Assembly (NCBI GenBank): GCA_025936825.1 | Contig: JAICSO010000015.1 | Location: forward strand, 50,379-114,378 | DNA from: Terriglobales bacterium | Lineage (GTDB): Bacteria; Acidobacteriota; Terriglobia; Terriglobales; Acidobacteriaceae | Direction of reading: 5' to 3' | DNA length: 64,000 bases | Part shown: in pieces, positions 16,978 to 24,953 of the stretch | How positions within the stretch are numbered: the stretch's first letter is position 1 | Layout of the letters: every line of letters begins with the position of its first letter | Notes under the pieces: model-generated | Told to the model about the DNA's origin: nothing | The model's input: only the letters and a program-made list of their open reading frames with translations | Databases searched by the model: none | Program-made: the position numbers and the translations under genes

Positions 16978-17092
16978 GCGGTGAGCGGTGAGCGGTGAGC
17001 GGTGAGCCGTGAGCGGTGAGCCGTGAGCGGTAAGCGGTGAGCGGTGAGCGGTGAGCGGTGAGCGGTGAGCCGTGAGCGGTAAGCGGTGAGCG
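16973..17092. repeat. Tandem heptamer array (GCGGTGA)n
   Basis: About seventeen nearly perfect 7-base units (GCGGTGA, GCCGTGA, GCGGTAA) begin within the last codons of tatD. Inverted units (TCACCGC) recur at 17300-17341, so the two arms flank the element between them. Confidence 0.92.
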
Positions 17093-17122
17093 CGAACCCG
17101 GCCTTAGACATGCTCCAATGCT

Positions 17123-17273
17123 GATTGCGTCATCCCGACGGCCCGCGCATTCACCAGCGGGCCGAGGGATCTGGCGTGGACGACTGGGGGTCCTGCCACG
17201 CAAGAAAATGTGATCGGTAATGCACGCAAAATCCCTCCGCTCGCTGGAGAGAACGCGAGCGTTCGGGATGACG
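17123..17273. repeat. GTCATCCCGA-type palindromic element
   Basis: Ends TGCGTCATCCCGA and TCGGGATGACGCA are perfectly inverted, with internal hairpins (CCCGCG..CGGGCC; GATCTGGCGTGG..CCTGCCACGC). Related to 9484-9600. It lies between the two inverted heptamer arms at 16973-17092 and 17300-17341. Confidence 0.8.
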
Positions 17274-17411
17274 CATCGGCGGTGGAGGAGAGTTTAGTGT
17301 TCACCGCTCTTTGCTCAGCTCACCGCTCGCTGCTCACCGCCCCAGGCGGTACAATGCTTTCAACGTGGGGCAATGGGAATCATCCGCCCAACTACGCTAA
17401 TCTATTAGTCC

Positions 17412-17909
17412 ATGCCAGAGAACACATTCGATATTGTGAGCAAGATCGACCTGCAGGAAGTCTCGAACGCCATTCAGCAGGCAATGAAGGAAATCGTCAC
17501 ACGTTTCGACTTGAAGGACTCGAAGTCGAGCATAGCAATGGAAGGAAAGGATGCGATCATCCTTCACTCGATTGACGAGTACAAACTAAAGGCGATCAAC
17601 GACATTCTTCAGGCGAAACTGGTGAAGCGCGGCATCTCGCTCAAGGGGCTGACCTACGGGCCCGTCGAGTCGGCCCTGGGCGCTACCGCCAAGCAGAAGA
17701 TCACGCTTCAGCAGGGCATCCCGATAGAGAAGGCGAAATCCATCGTTCAACTCATTAAGAATTCGAAGAAGAAGGCTCAAGCGTCGATCCAGGGCGACTT
17801 GGTGCGCGTGAGCGGCAAAGATCGCGACACATTGCAGGAAGTTATTGCATTGTTGCGTCAGCAGGATTTCGGAATCGACATGCAGTTCACGAACTACAGG
17901 AGCAACTGA
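17412..17909 (+). CDS. YajQ family nucleotide-binding protein
   Basis: A 165-aa YajQ-family protein with two ferredoxin-like domains. Typical segments are FDIVSKIDLQEVSNAI, EIVTRFDLKDSKSSI and the C-terminal KDRDTLQEVIALLR...DFGIDMQFTNYRSN. Homologues bind cyclic di-GMP or nucleotides and influence gene expression; a specific role here is not visible. Complete, normal length. Confidence 0.94.
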   Translation: MPENTFDIVSKIDLQEVSNAIQQAMKEIVTRFDLKDSKSSIAMEGKDAIILHSIDEYKLKAINDILQAKLVKRGISLKGLTYGPVESALGATAKQKITLQQGIPIEKAKSIVQLIKNSKKKAQASIQGDLVRVSGKDRDTLQEVIALLRQQDFGIDMQFTNYRSN

Positions 17910-17911
17910 GT

Positions 17912-18025
17912 TCACCACGGAGACGCAGAGGCACGGAGAAAACCAACTTCTTTTTCCGCGAATACACACGGATCAACTCTGATCATTGAAATCATCCGTG
18001 TAAATCCGCGTTGAAGAAGTTGCTT
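17912..18025. repeat. Inverted repeat of the CACGGAG / CGCGGAT type
   Basis: CCGCGAATACACACGGAT and ATCCGTGTAAATCCGCG are inverted arms of about 17 bases around GATCATTGAAATC. ACCACGGAGACGCAGAGGCACGGAG precedes. A related CGCGGAT-rich segment is at 19030-19075. Confidence 0.7.
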
Positions 18026-18030
18026 AACGA

Positions 18031-19017
18031 ATGAGTGCAACCGCCATTAACGGAGCTGAAGTCTTTGAACTTCTGCGCGACGATCTCGCGGCCATTGAAC
18101 GCGAGTTCGGCCGCGACACCGTTTCCGGTGTTACTGCCATCACCGAGATCGGCGAGTACCTGCGCGGCGGCGGTGGCAAGCGCATCAGGCCTGCACTACT
18201 GCTGCTCTCCGCTAAGCTTTTCAATTACGAAGGACGAGGTGCAGTGAAACTCGGCGCAGTGGTCGAGATCATCCACACTGCCACCCTCGTTCACGACGAC
18301 ATTATCGACGAAGCCAAAACTCGCCGCGGCCGTCCCGCTGCCAACACACAGTGGGGAAATTCGAAATGCGTGCTCGCCGGCGACTGGCTGTATATGCAAG
18401 CCTTCAAGGTTGCGGTACAAGAGCGCAACTTCCGCATCCTCGACGCACTTATTGAACTCACGCAGCAGATGGTCGAAGGCGAATTGCTTCAGATGGAAAA
18501 ACTGGGCAAGCTCATCTCCCTCGAAGAACACTTTGACCTGATCTACCGCAAAACCGCGTGCTTGTTCTCCGTTTGCATGCGCCTGGGTGCGATCCTCGGC
18601 GGTGCAACCCCCGAACAGGAAGAGCAGGTTGCGAAGTATGGCCGCGATCTTGGCATGGCATTCCAGATCGTCGACGACGTCCTCGACCTCACCGCCTCCG
18701 AACAGGTGCTCGGGAAGCCGGTTGCCAGCGATCTGCGCGAGGGTAAAGTGACCATGGCCGTTATTCACGCGCTCCAGCGCTGCACGCCATTTGAGCGCAA
18801 GAAAATTGCCGCGGTAGTCGACCAACGCGCTTTCAATGGCGTGAGTCATGCCGACATCCTCGAGGTCCTGACCCGCTACGGCTCCGTCGAGGCGGCGACG
18901 GCGTCCGCCACCCAATACGCCGAGTGCGCGCGAAAAGCGATCTGCACCTTTCCCGATTCTGAAATCAAGCGCGCCCTGCTCTGGGCGCCTGAGTTCGTGG
19001 TCGCTCGCGAAAAATAA
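18031..19017 (+). CDS. Long-chain polyprenyl diphosphate synthase
   Basis: A 328-aa trans-isoprenyl diphosphate synthase, probably making the quinone side-chain precursor (IspB/HepT type). The first aspartate motif DDIIDEAKTRRG is near residue 89 and the second DDVLD near residue 215. GGGKRIRP at the N-terminus is the substrate-binding block. The product chain length cannot be read from sequence alone. Confidence 0.94.
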   Translation: MSATAINGAEVFELLRDDLAAIEREFGRDTVSGVTAITEIGEYLRGGGGKRIRPALLLLSAKLFNYEGRGAVKLGAVVEIIHTATLVHDDIIDEAKTRRGRPAANTQWGNSKCVLAGDWLYMQAFKVAVQERNFRILDALIELTQQMVEGELLQMEKLGKLISLEEHFDLIYRKTACLFSVCMRLGAILGGATPEQEEQVAKYGRDLGMAFQIVDDVLDLTASEQVLGKPVASDLREGKVTMAVIHALQRCTPFERKKIAAVVDQRAFNGVSHADILEVLTRYGSVEAATASATQYAECARKAICTFPDSEIKRALLWAPEFVVAREK

Positions 19018-19158
19018 CGAAGAAATTCATCTCCACGGATCCACGCGGATGAACGCGCGGATCGAGCGGATCCGTGAATCCTAACTGTCACGAGACAGAT
19101 AGCCTGCTTTCACGACATCCAATTTCCCCGGAAACACGTACTTGGATCAGACGTCACT

Positions 19159-19192
19159 CCGAGCCCGCCCTGAGCGAATCGACCAGGGCGGG
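19159..19192. repeat. CCCGCCCTG..CAGGGCGGG inverted repeat
   Basis: A nine-base perfect inverted repeat around AGCGAATCGAC, typical of the dispersed 'GAGC..CAGGGCGGGAGT' repeats. It lies in the leader of the downstream gene. Confidence 0.6.
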
Positions 19193-19227
19193 AGTCGAAT
19201 GGGTGACAACTCTAAGGAGAGATTTCC

Positions 19228-19557
19228 ATGAAGAAGCTGTTAGTTGTGATGTTCTCAATGTGCATGGCGCTCAGCACAGTTGCACTCGCGCAAGACACGA
19301 TGAAGGGCTGCGACATGGGTAAGGCCAGCGCGGCCAAAGCCCCGCTCATGACACTGAAAGGTACCGTAAAGGCCGAAGGCGACAAGCTCACCTTCGTCAA
19401 CGACGCCGACCAGAAGTCGTGGGACGTGATGAATCCCGAAACGCTCAAGGGGCACGAAGGCCATCACGTGCAACTGAGCGCACACGTCTACACCGACAAG
19501 AACAGCATCCACGTGATGAAGGTGAAGATGCTGAAGCAGGACAAATCGTCGATGTAG
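19228..19557 (+). CDS. Small secreted protein, probably beta-barrel fold
   Basis: A 109-aa exported protein: signal peptide (MKKLLVVMFSMCMALSTVALAQ), then a domain with LMTLKGTVKAEGDKLTFVNDADQKSWDVMNPE...GHEGHHVQLSAHVY. This pattern (LxGxV, WDVxNPExLKGHEGHHVxLxA) matches small periplasmic proteins frequent in acidobacteria that have an OB-like fold. AAGGAG precedes ATG 19228. Function unknown. Confidence 0.8.
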   Translation: MKKLLVVMFSMCMALSTVALAQDTMKGCDMGKASAAKAPLMTLKGTVKAEGDKLTFVNDADQKSWDVMNPETLKGHEGHHVQLSAHVYTDKNSIHVMKVKMLKQDKSSM

Positions 19558-19620
19558 GCATGGCCGTTGCCAATCCGGGCGGCTTCGCGCCGCCTTTTTT
19601 CATGTAGTCTGGAATGTGCG

Positions 19621-20592
19621 ATGAACAATCTTCTCCAAGCCATTTCGCAGCATGGATATCTGCTGCTGTTCCTGGTGGTTTTCGCGGAAGCTGCCGGTCT
19701 GCCCGCTCCCGCTGCGCTTGCGCTCATCGCCGCTGGAGCTGCGGCCGCATCGCATTTAATTTCTGCGCCAGTAGCTCTTGTCATCGCGATCGTCGCCATG
19801 CTGTTGGGCGACGCTCTGCTATTCCTTCTTGGACGGTACACGGGCTGGGGATTGCTCGCCTTTTTGTGCCGGGTCTCCATGAATCCGGAGACGTGCATTC
19901 TTCGCTCCGCTGAGTCTTTTTATAAGCGCGGCAAGCTCACGCTCATCTTCGCGAAATTTATTCCTGGCGTGAACACCATGGCCCCTCCGCTCGCCGGCAG
20001 CATGAAGATGAAGACCGTTCAATTTCTGCGCTTCGATGCCGCGGGAACGTGTCTTTATGTGCTTGCGTATGGAGCGGTCGGCTTCCTTGCCCGTGATTTC
20101 GTCGCCAGGATTACTCGCGGCTTGCAGAGCGCCAGCCATATCTTTGTTGAGGTCGTCCTGGCGGCTCTGGTTGTTTTCGTTGTCTATCGTGCGATCCAGT
20201 ATCACCGCTACACCCTCTCCGACGTGGTTCCGCGCGTGTCGGTGGAAGAGATTGCTAAAAGGATCGCGGACGGCGAGAAGAATGACGTGATTCTGGTCGA
20301 TGTTCGCAGCCACGGATACTACGATTCCAGCTCCAGCCGGATCGCGGGCTCCGTTCGGCTTGAGCCAAACCGCCTGCAGCAAGAACTGGATTCTCTCCCC
20401 AAGGACAAAGACATTTACGTCTACTGCACTTGAGCGCGCGAAGCCACCAGCGCCCGTGTGGCGCTGCTACTCAGGCAAGCGGGATTCCGCGCGTTCGTGA
20501 TCCAGGGAGGTCTCGGTGCTTGGCGGAAAGCAGGACATCCCGTCGAAACCGTGCCATCAGACGATCTGGTGAAGCTGCCCACGTTTAGTTAG
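19621..20592 (+). CDS. DedA-rhodanese fusion with in-frame TGA (candidate selenoprotein)
   Basis: A DedA-family (SNARE-associated) membrane domain, residues about 1-200 (EAAGLPAPAAL, GKLTLIFAKFIPGVNTMAPPLAG), is fused to a C-terminal rhodanese domain (VSVEEIAKRI... ILVDVRS). The conventional frame stops at TGA 20431-20433, right after YVYCT. Reading on in the same frame gives AREATSARVALLLRQAG, then FVIQGGLGAWRKAGHPVE and a TAG at 20590: exactly the missing second half of a rhodanese domain. In relatives as I remember them, the residue at the TGA is Cys (YCxCxxEATS). A SECIS-like hairpin follows at 20448-20466. Either the TGA is read as selenocysteine or it is a single-base nonsense mutation. 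No sel genes are in the window. Confidence 0.8.
20448..20466 (+). promoter_or_regulatory. Candidate bacterial SECIS hairpin after in-frame TGA
   Basis: CAGCGCC-CGTGT-GGCGCTG: a 7-bp perfect stem with a 5-base loop, beginning 15 bases after the TGA. The loop has G at its second position, about 24 bases from the TGA. As I recall the consensus (stem-loop soon after UGA, G in the first two loop positions, loop G about 16-37 bases away) this fits, but such hairpins also arise by chance in GC-rich coding DNA. Confidence 0.45.
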
Positions 20593-20692
20593 TTTCAAGT
20601 TTCAAGTTTCGAGACTCCAGCAACAACTGCTAGTTTTGAAACTTACAACGTCAGCACTTGAAACTAGAAACTGGAAACTGCTTATACTTCTC
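20584..20692. repeat. Inverted heptamer arrays (TTTCAAG / GAAACTN)
   Basis: Left arm AGTTTCA-AGTTTCA-AGTTTCG, middle GTTTTGAAACTTAC, right arm CTTGAAA-CTAGAAA-CTGGAAA-CTG. Period 7 with inverted arms. It begins inside the last codons of the DedA-rhodanese gene and ends just before the CYTH gene. Confidence 0.85.
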
Positions 20693-20694
20693 CC

Positions 20695-21273
20695 ATGTCT
20701 TCCTCCCACGAAACCGAAATAAAGTTCCGCATCACTGATTTGCCAGCACTTGCGGCAAAGTTGAGCCAACTCGGTTTCGCCGAAATCACTTCCCGAACCC
20801 ACGAGATGAATGTACTTTTCGATCTTCCCGGCCGTCCTTTGCGTGCCCGCGGAGACATTCTCCGTATCCGCAAGTACGGCGATTCATGGGTGCTCACCCA
20901 CAAAGCCAAATCAGCCAGCTGCAATGGTCCGCATAAGGTTCGCGTTGAAACGGAAACCAAAGTCGACGATGGGACCAAGCTGGAAGCGATTCTCCGGGCT
21001 CTGCAGTTCGAACCGGTGTTCCGTTACGAGAAGTTTCGCGCTGAGTGGAAAGGCGAACAGGGGCACGTGGTGATCGACGAAACTCCCATCGGCAATTTTG
21101 GTGAGATTGAGGGCCCTTCCGAGTGGATCGACAAGGTTGCACACGACCTTGGCATCAGCCCCGCAGACTATTCGACCGACACCTACGCCGGCCTCTTCTA
21201 TTCCTGGAAAGAACGCACTGGCAGCCCTGCCAACGAAATGACCTTCGCCGCGATCGGCGCGTCAAAAGCTTGA
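20695..21273 (+). CDS. CYTH domain protein (class IV adenylate cyclase / thiamine triphosphatase type)
   Basis: A 192-aa CYTH triphosphate tunnel enzyme. The signature ExExK appears as ETEIK near residue 6-10, with RIRKYGDSWVLTHKAK, RVETETKVDD and FGEIEGPSEWID giving the alternating charged tunnel residues. It could be CyaB-type adenylate cyclase, a tripolyphosphatase or a thiamine triphosphatase; sequence does not decide. Complete. Confidence 0.88.
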   Translation: MSSSHETEIKFRITDLPALAAKLSQLGFAEITSRTHEMNVLFDLPGRPLRARGDILRIRKYGDSWVLTHKAKSASCNGPHKVRVETETKVDDGTKLEAILRALQFEPVFRYEKFRAEWKGEQGHVVIDETPIGNFGEIEGPSEWIDKVAHDLGISPADYSTDTYAGLFYSWKERTGSPANEMTFAAIGASKA

Positions 21274-21276
21274 ACG

Positions 21277-21362
21277 GCAGAGACCGCAGAGTGCGCAGAG
21301 AAACTTTGCGAAAAGCTACGGTCACGAATTTTTCTCTGCGTTCTCGGCGTTCTCTGCGGTGA
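21277..21362. repeat. Inverted repeat of the CGCAGAG / CTCTGCG type
   Basis: GGCAGAGACCGCAGAGTGCGCAGAGAA on the left pairs with TTCTCTGCGTTCTCGGCGTTCTCTGCGGT on the right. Another period-7-like pair of arms between genes. Confidence 0.75.
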
Positions 21363-21489
21363 AAGGCTTTATTACTTTCCCATTCCGAAACTTGCTAAGC
21401 GATTCCCGCTCTCCCGCCCCCGCAAAGCTGCTATAGTGTCCAAATCCAAACAAATGACACCTCCCAGTGCTGTCTGAAGGAGCCCATTC

Positions 21490-21963
21490 ATGGCAGGAAA
21501 AAGCGTCAATAAAGTCATTCTTCTCGGCAATCTTGGCAAAGATCCCGAAGTGAAGTACACGCCTTCCGGCACCCCGGTAGCGAAGATCACGGTTGCGACC
21601 AACGAACGTTTCAAAGACAAGGATGGCCAATGGCAGGACCGCACCGAGTGGCACAACGTGGTGCTTTGGCAGCGTCTCGCCGAGATCGCCGGTGAGTACC
21701 TGAAAAAAGGCGGCAAGGTTTACATCGAGGGCAAGCTCCAGACCCGTTCCTGGGACGACAAGCAGACCGGGCAGAAGCGATACATGACCGAAATCGTGGC
21801 CAATGATCTCGTGCTGCTCGGTGGCCGCGGCGAAGGTTCAGGAGAATCAGGAGGCTACTCCCGGGGTGCTGCAGGCGGCAACAACTTCGACCAGCGCACG
21901 CCGGAGCACGAACCTGCGGCGGCCATGTCATCGCCGATCAGCGACGAAGATATTCCGTTCTAG
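21490..21963 (+). CDS. ssb: Single-stranded DNA-binding protein
   Basis: A 157-aa SSB: N-terminal OB fold ([60 protein letters not shown]), then a Gly-rich linker and the acidic protein-interaction tip DEDIPF. Coats ssDNA in replication and repair. GAAGGAGCC precedes ATG 21490. Confidence 0.97.
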   Translation: MAGKSVNKVILLGNLGKDPEVKYTPSGTPVAKITVATNERFKDKDGQWQDRTEWHNVVLWQRLAEIAGEYLKKGGKVYIEGKLQTRSWDDKQTGQKRYMTEIVANDLVLLGGRGEGSGESGGYSRGAAGGNNFDQRTPEHEPAAAMSSPISDEDIPF

Positions 21964-22080
21964 GCTTTTCCGAACTCGCGCACGCAAGCCTGCGCGGTTC
22001 TCTCCATTGGAAACTGGAAAGCCGCGGTTTTGCATCTTGTGTATCGTCCCGGACACCTTCATTTTCGTCACGGAGTTCTT

Positions 22081-22419
22081 ATGAGCGAACTCGCCTCCCG
22101 CACCTGTGTTCCCTGCCGCGGCGGTGTTCCGCCTCTCAAAGGCAAGGAGCTTGCCGAAATTCACAAGCAGCTACCCGATTTCGCCCATTGGAAGGTCGTC
22201 AATGAGCACCACATCACCCGAACCTTCACTTTCCCCGATTTCATAAAGGCGCTTGATTTCGTGAACCGTGTTGGAGCGGTGGCCGAAGAACAAGGCCATC
22301 ATCCGGACATCCTGCTCACCTGGGGCAAAGCCGAAATCACCTTGTGGACGCATAAAGTCGACGGCCTTACCGAAAGTGACTTCATCATGGCGGCCAAAAT
22401 CGACAAGCTACAACTTTAG
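22081..22419 (+). CDS. phhB: 4a-hydroxytetrahydrobiopterin dehydratase (PCD/DCoH)
   Basis: A 112-aa pterin-4a-carbinolamine dehydratase. The conserved core DFIKALDFVNRVGAVAEEQGHHPDI and the ILLTWGKAEITLWTH strand, with the active-site histidines in GHHPD, are clear. Recycles the pterin cofactor of aromatic amino acid hydroxylases or moonlights in pterin metabolism. I start at ATG 22081. An inverted repeat covers its stop codon. Confidence 0.92.
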   Translation: MSELASRTCVPCRGGVPPLKGKELAEIHKQLPDFAHWKVVNEHHITRTFTFPDFIKALDFVNRVGAVAEEQGHHPDILLTWGKAEITLWTHKVDGLTESDFIMAAKIDKLQL

Positions 22420-22428
22420 TTGTAGCTT
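22405..22428 (+). terminator. Hairpin over the phhB stop, possible terminator
   Basis: AAGCTACAAC-TTTA-GTTGTAGCTT, a perfect 10-bp stem with a 4-base loop, followed by only a weak pyrimidine stretch (CTCTAC). Includes the TAG stop. Confidence 0.4.
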
Positions 22429-22699
22429 CTCTACATCCTTGGTGCCACACGGTTTAGCACGCTTTCTGGACGCGTATAACCCTGTAGATTTCCTAAGTTA
22501 ATACCGAGTCGCAGCACACAATGTGCAGGACATTGCACAGTTGAATGGCAAGGTTCAAAGTAGCTACTCTGGTATACATTTTTCTCCTGATGAATCAACA
22601 ACTTAATCAAAAACACTTTTCCACTTAGAATGGCAGCTCTCGTGCCAGTAGTAACCCGTTACCGTTGTACTAATTCGTGTCCCAGAGGGGGATTACGTC

Positions 22700-23323
22700 G
22701 TGCGTATCACCAGCCTCAAACTATTCGTTCTCGCGTTGGCCGTTATGGCCTTCGCCTTTGTGCCCTCGGCCTCAGCAACAACGTGTCCGGCGGGCGACAC
22801 CTGTATGGATTTGACTCAAACCAACCTTACCGGCCAGACCGGACCGTTTGGCACGGTGGAACTCAGTCAAAGTGGCAGCAATGTGAACGTCACCATCGCG
22901 ATGAATCCGGGCTACGCCGTTCTTGTCAATGGCGGCGACATCGGAATCAACACCACGGGCGGCCTCACGCTGAGTGGATCGTCTTTGACTAGTTTCAGCA
23001 ATGGGATTTCTGCCAGTCTGAAAAACAACACAACCTTAGGCAGCTTTTCGTTCAGCTACATTTTCCAGACGAACGGCAGCGGCGGCCAGCAATTCCTGAG
23101 CACCATGAGCTTCACCATCCAGAACGCAACCATCAGCCAGTTGACTGGCTTCGGTATTCACCTGTGTGTTCTTGACAACACCGGCAAAGGCTGCGCTACT
23201 ACGGGATTTGCCGCCACGGGCGGCGGCGGTGGTGGCGTGGTTCCCGAGCCTGGAACACTCGGCTTGCTTGGAACTGGTCTTGTCGGAATCGCCGGTCTGG
23301 TTCGTCGTCGTCTGAACCGATAA
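22700..23323 (+). CDS. PEP-CTERM sorting-signal secreted protein
   Basis: A 207-aa exported protein starting at GTG 22700 with GAGGGGG upstream. Signal peptide (FVLALAVMAFAFVPSASA), a beta-rich Gly/Thr/Ser body and a C-terminal PEP-CTERM anchor: VPEPGTL, a hydrophobic helix, then VRRRLNR. Such proteins are processed by an exosortase and linked to extracellular matrix production. The exosortase gene is not in the window. A strong terminator follows. Confidence 0.92.
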   Translation: MRITSLKLFVLALAVMAFAFVPSASATTCPAGDTCMDLTQTNLTGQTGPFGTVELSQSGSNVNVTIAMNPGYAVLVNGGDIGINTTGGLTLSGSSLTSFSNGISASLKNNTTLGSFSFSYIFQTNGSGGQQFLSTMSFTIQNATISQLTGFGIHLCVLDNTGKGCATTGFAATGGGGGGVVPEPGTLGLLGTGLVGIAGLVRRRLNR

Positions 23324-23347
23324 ACACTCAATTCCCCCTTCTGCTTG

Positions 23348-23371
23348 CCCCGGGAGCAATCCCGGGGTTTT
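23348..23371 (+). terminator. Rho-independent terminator after the PEP-CTERM gene
   Basis: CCCCGGG-AGCAAT-CCCGGGG followed by TTTT: a 7-bp GC stem and short T-run, 25 bases after the stop codon. Confidence 0.85.
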
Positions 23372-23399
23372 GCATTTCTGGGAGTAATCGAGAACAGAA

Positions 23400-24446
23400 T
23401 CAGTTAGTGCCGAGTCTGAATTTCAGGTGAGAAGCGATCTGTTGGCCGTGAAAGCGGCCGTTTTCGATAAAGATTTCGTTGGTCCTGGATCCCGCCACAA
23501 TCACTCCTGCAACGTAAATGCCCGGCACATTGCTCTCCAGCGTTACCGGATCGCACACCGGCCGGCACTGCTCGGACGACAATTCGATCCCCATGGAGCG
23601 GAGAAATTCGTAATCCGGGTGGTAGCCGGTTAAGGCAAAGACAAAGTCGTTTTTGATCGTCACGTCGCCTTCCGGCGTGTCCAGAGTGACCTGATCGGGT
23701 TGAATTTCCTTCACGGCGCTCCGGAAGTATGCCGTAATTTCGCCGTTCTTGATGCGGTTCTCGATGTCGGGCAGGATCCAGTACTTCACGTGGTTGTGCA
23801 TCTTCGCGCCGCGATGCACCAGCGTTACCCGCGCGCCGTGCCGCCACAGATCCAAAGCTGAAATGGCAGCAGAATTTTTCCCGCCAATCACCAGCACGTC
23901 GTTGTCAAAGTAGGGATGCGGCTCGCGGTAGTAATGAAAGACTTTGGGCAGGTCCTCGCCTGGAACGTGCAGCAGGTTGGCGCGATCGTAATATCCGGTT
24001 GAGACAATGACTTTCTTGCACGAGTAGTCGTACACGCGACCGAGCCGATCGCAGGTTGTGAGATGGAAGTTGTCGTCTTCACCCGCAACCGTCTCCACCT
24101 TTTGATATTGCCGGACGTCGAGATTGTAATGCTCAGCAACCTTCCTGTAATACTCCAGCGCTTCCAAGCGATTCGGCTTGGGATTTGCGCTGGTAAAAGG
24201 AATGTCACCGATCTCCAGCAACTCCGGCGTGGTAAAGAAAATCATGTTCGCCGGATAATTGAAGAGCGAATTCACCAAGCAGCCTTTGTCAATGCAAATC
24301 ACCTTGAATCCAGCCTTTTGCACCTCGATGGTACAGGCCAGGCCCGTGGGACCGCTTCCGATGACGATGACGTCGGCCCGCATGTCACCGCTGGCGAGGA
24401 GTTGAGCTTTCGGCAGGGTGTCGGGGATCTGCTTGGTTGAAGGCAA
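23400..24446 (-). CDS. ypdA: YpdA/Bdr family FAD-dependent disulfide reductase
   Basis: A 348-aa thioredoxin-reductase-like flavoprotein of the YpdA (putative bacillithiol disulfide reductase) family. The FAD Rossmann motif GSGPTGLACTIEVQKAG is near residue 31, the NADPH motif is GGKNSAAISALDLWRHGA, and FALTGYHPDYEFLR with GIYVAGVI lie near the end. The lone cysteine in IDKGCLVNSLFNYP is the family's conserved one. An alternative start is at 24383. The opposite-strand frame is a shadow. Confidence 0.9.
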   Translation of the reverse strand: MPSTKQIPDTLPKAQLLASGDMRADVIVIGSGPTGLACTIEVQKAGFKVICIDKGCLVNSLFNYPANMIFFTTPELLEIGDIPFTSANPKPNRLEALEYYRKVAEHYNLDVRQYQKVETVAGEDDNFHLTTCDRLGRVYDYSCKKVIVSTGYYDRANLLHVPGEDLPKVFHYYREPHPYFDNDVLVIGGKNSAAISALDLWRHGARVTLVHRGAKMHNHVKYWILPDIENRIKNGEITAYFRSAVKEIQPDQVTLDTPEGDVTIKNDFVFALTGYHPDYEFLRSMGIELSSEQCRPVCDPVTLESNVPGIYVAGVIVAGSRTNEIFIENGRFHGQQIASHLKFRLGTN

Positions 24447-24522
24447 TTAGGCTTCCTGATCTGAATCGGCCGCTGGGAGAGATCGATTTTAGCATGTGAC
24501 CCGCACTCGGTATCATTGCAGC

Positions 24523-24894
24523 ATGCCGTCCCAACTTCATGATCTGAACGGAATTCGAGTGCTGGAATTGGACAGCTCTGGAGCGCCGATTGGAAATTAC
24601 CGAGACGCACTGGACCTGATCGGTGAAGCCGCTACGAACAAGGCTGATATGGTGGCCGTACCATTGGAACGATTGACCCCAGGTTTCTTCGATCTGAAGA
24701 CGCGGGCGGCAGGCGAGATGATTCAGAAATTCAGCACTTACGGAGTGCGGCTTGCAATCGTGGGCGACGTCTCCAACGCCGTCGAGAGCAGCAGCGCATT
24801 CCGCGACTTTGTTCGTGAATCCAATCGGGGCACCACGATCTGGTTCGTGGAGAACTTTGAATCCTTAAAACGCCGGCTTCTCTCAGCTCCGTAG
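24523..24894 (+). CDS. DUF4180 domain protein
   Basis: A 123-aa small alpha/beta protein of the DUF4180 type: GIRVLELDSSGAPIGNYRDALDLIGEA, then VAVPLERLTPGFFDLKTRAAGEMIQKFSTYGVRLAIVGDVS and NRGTTIWFVENFESLKRRL. The STAS-like pattern suggests a binding protein; function unknown. It is divergent from ypdA with a 76-base gap. ATG 24523 chosen. Confidence 0.85.
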   Translation: MPSQLHDLNGIRVLELDSSGAPIGNYRDALDLIGEAATNKADMVAVPLERLTPGFFDLKTRAAGEMIQKFSTYGVRLAIVGDVSNAVESSSAFRDFVRESNRGTTIWFVENFESLKRRLLSAP

Positions 24895-24953
24895 CCAGTT
24901 CGCGAAACCCTCCCTAGCCCCATTTATAATTTTGAGTTCTTTAGGAGAGACGA

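Noticed and set aside
16973..17092. CRISPR array
   Set aside because: Repeat units are 7 bases and contiguous with no spacers; no cas genes in the window.
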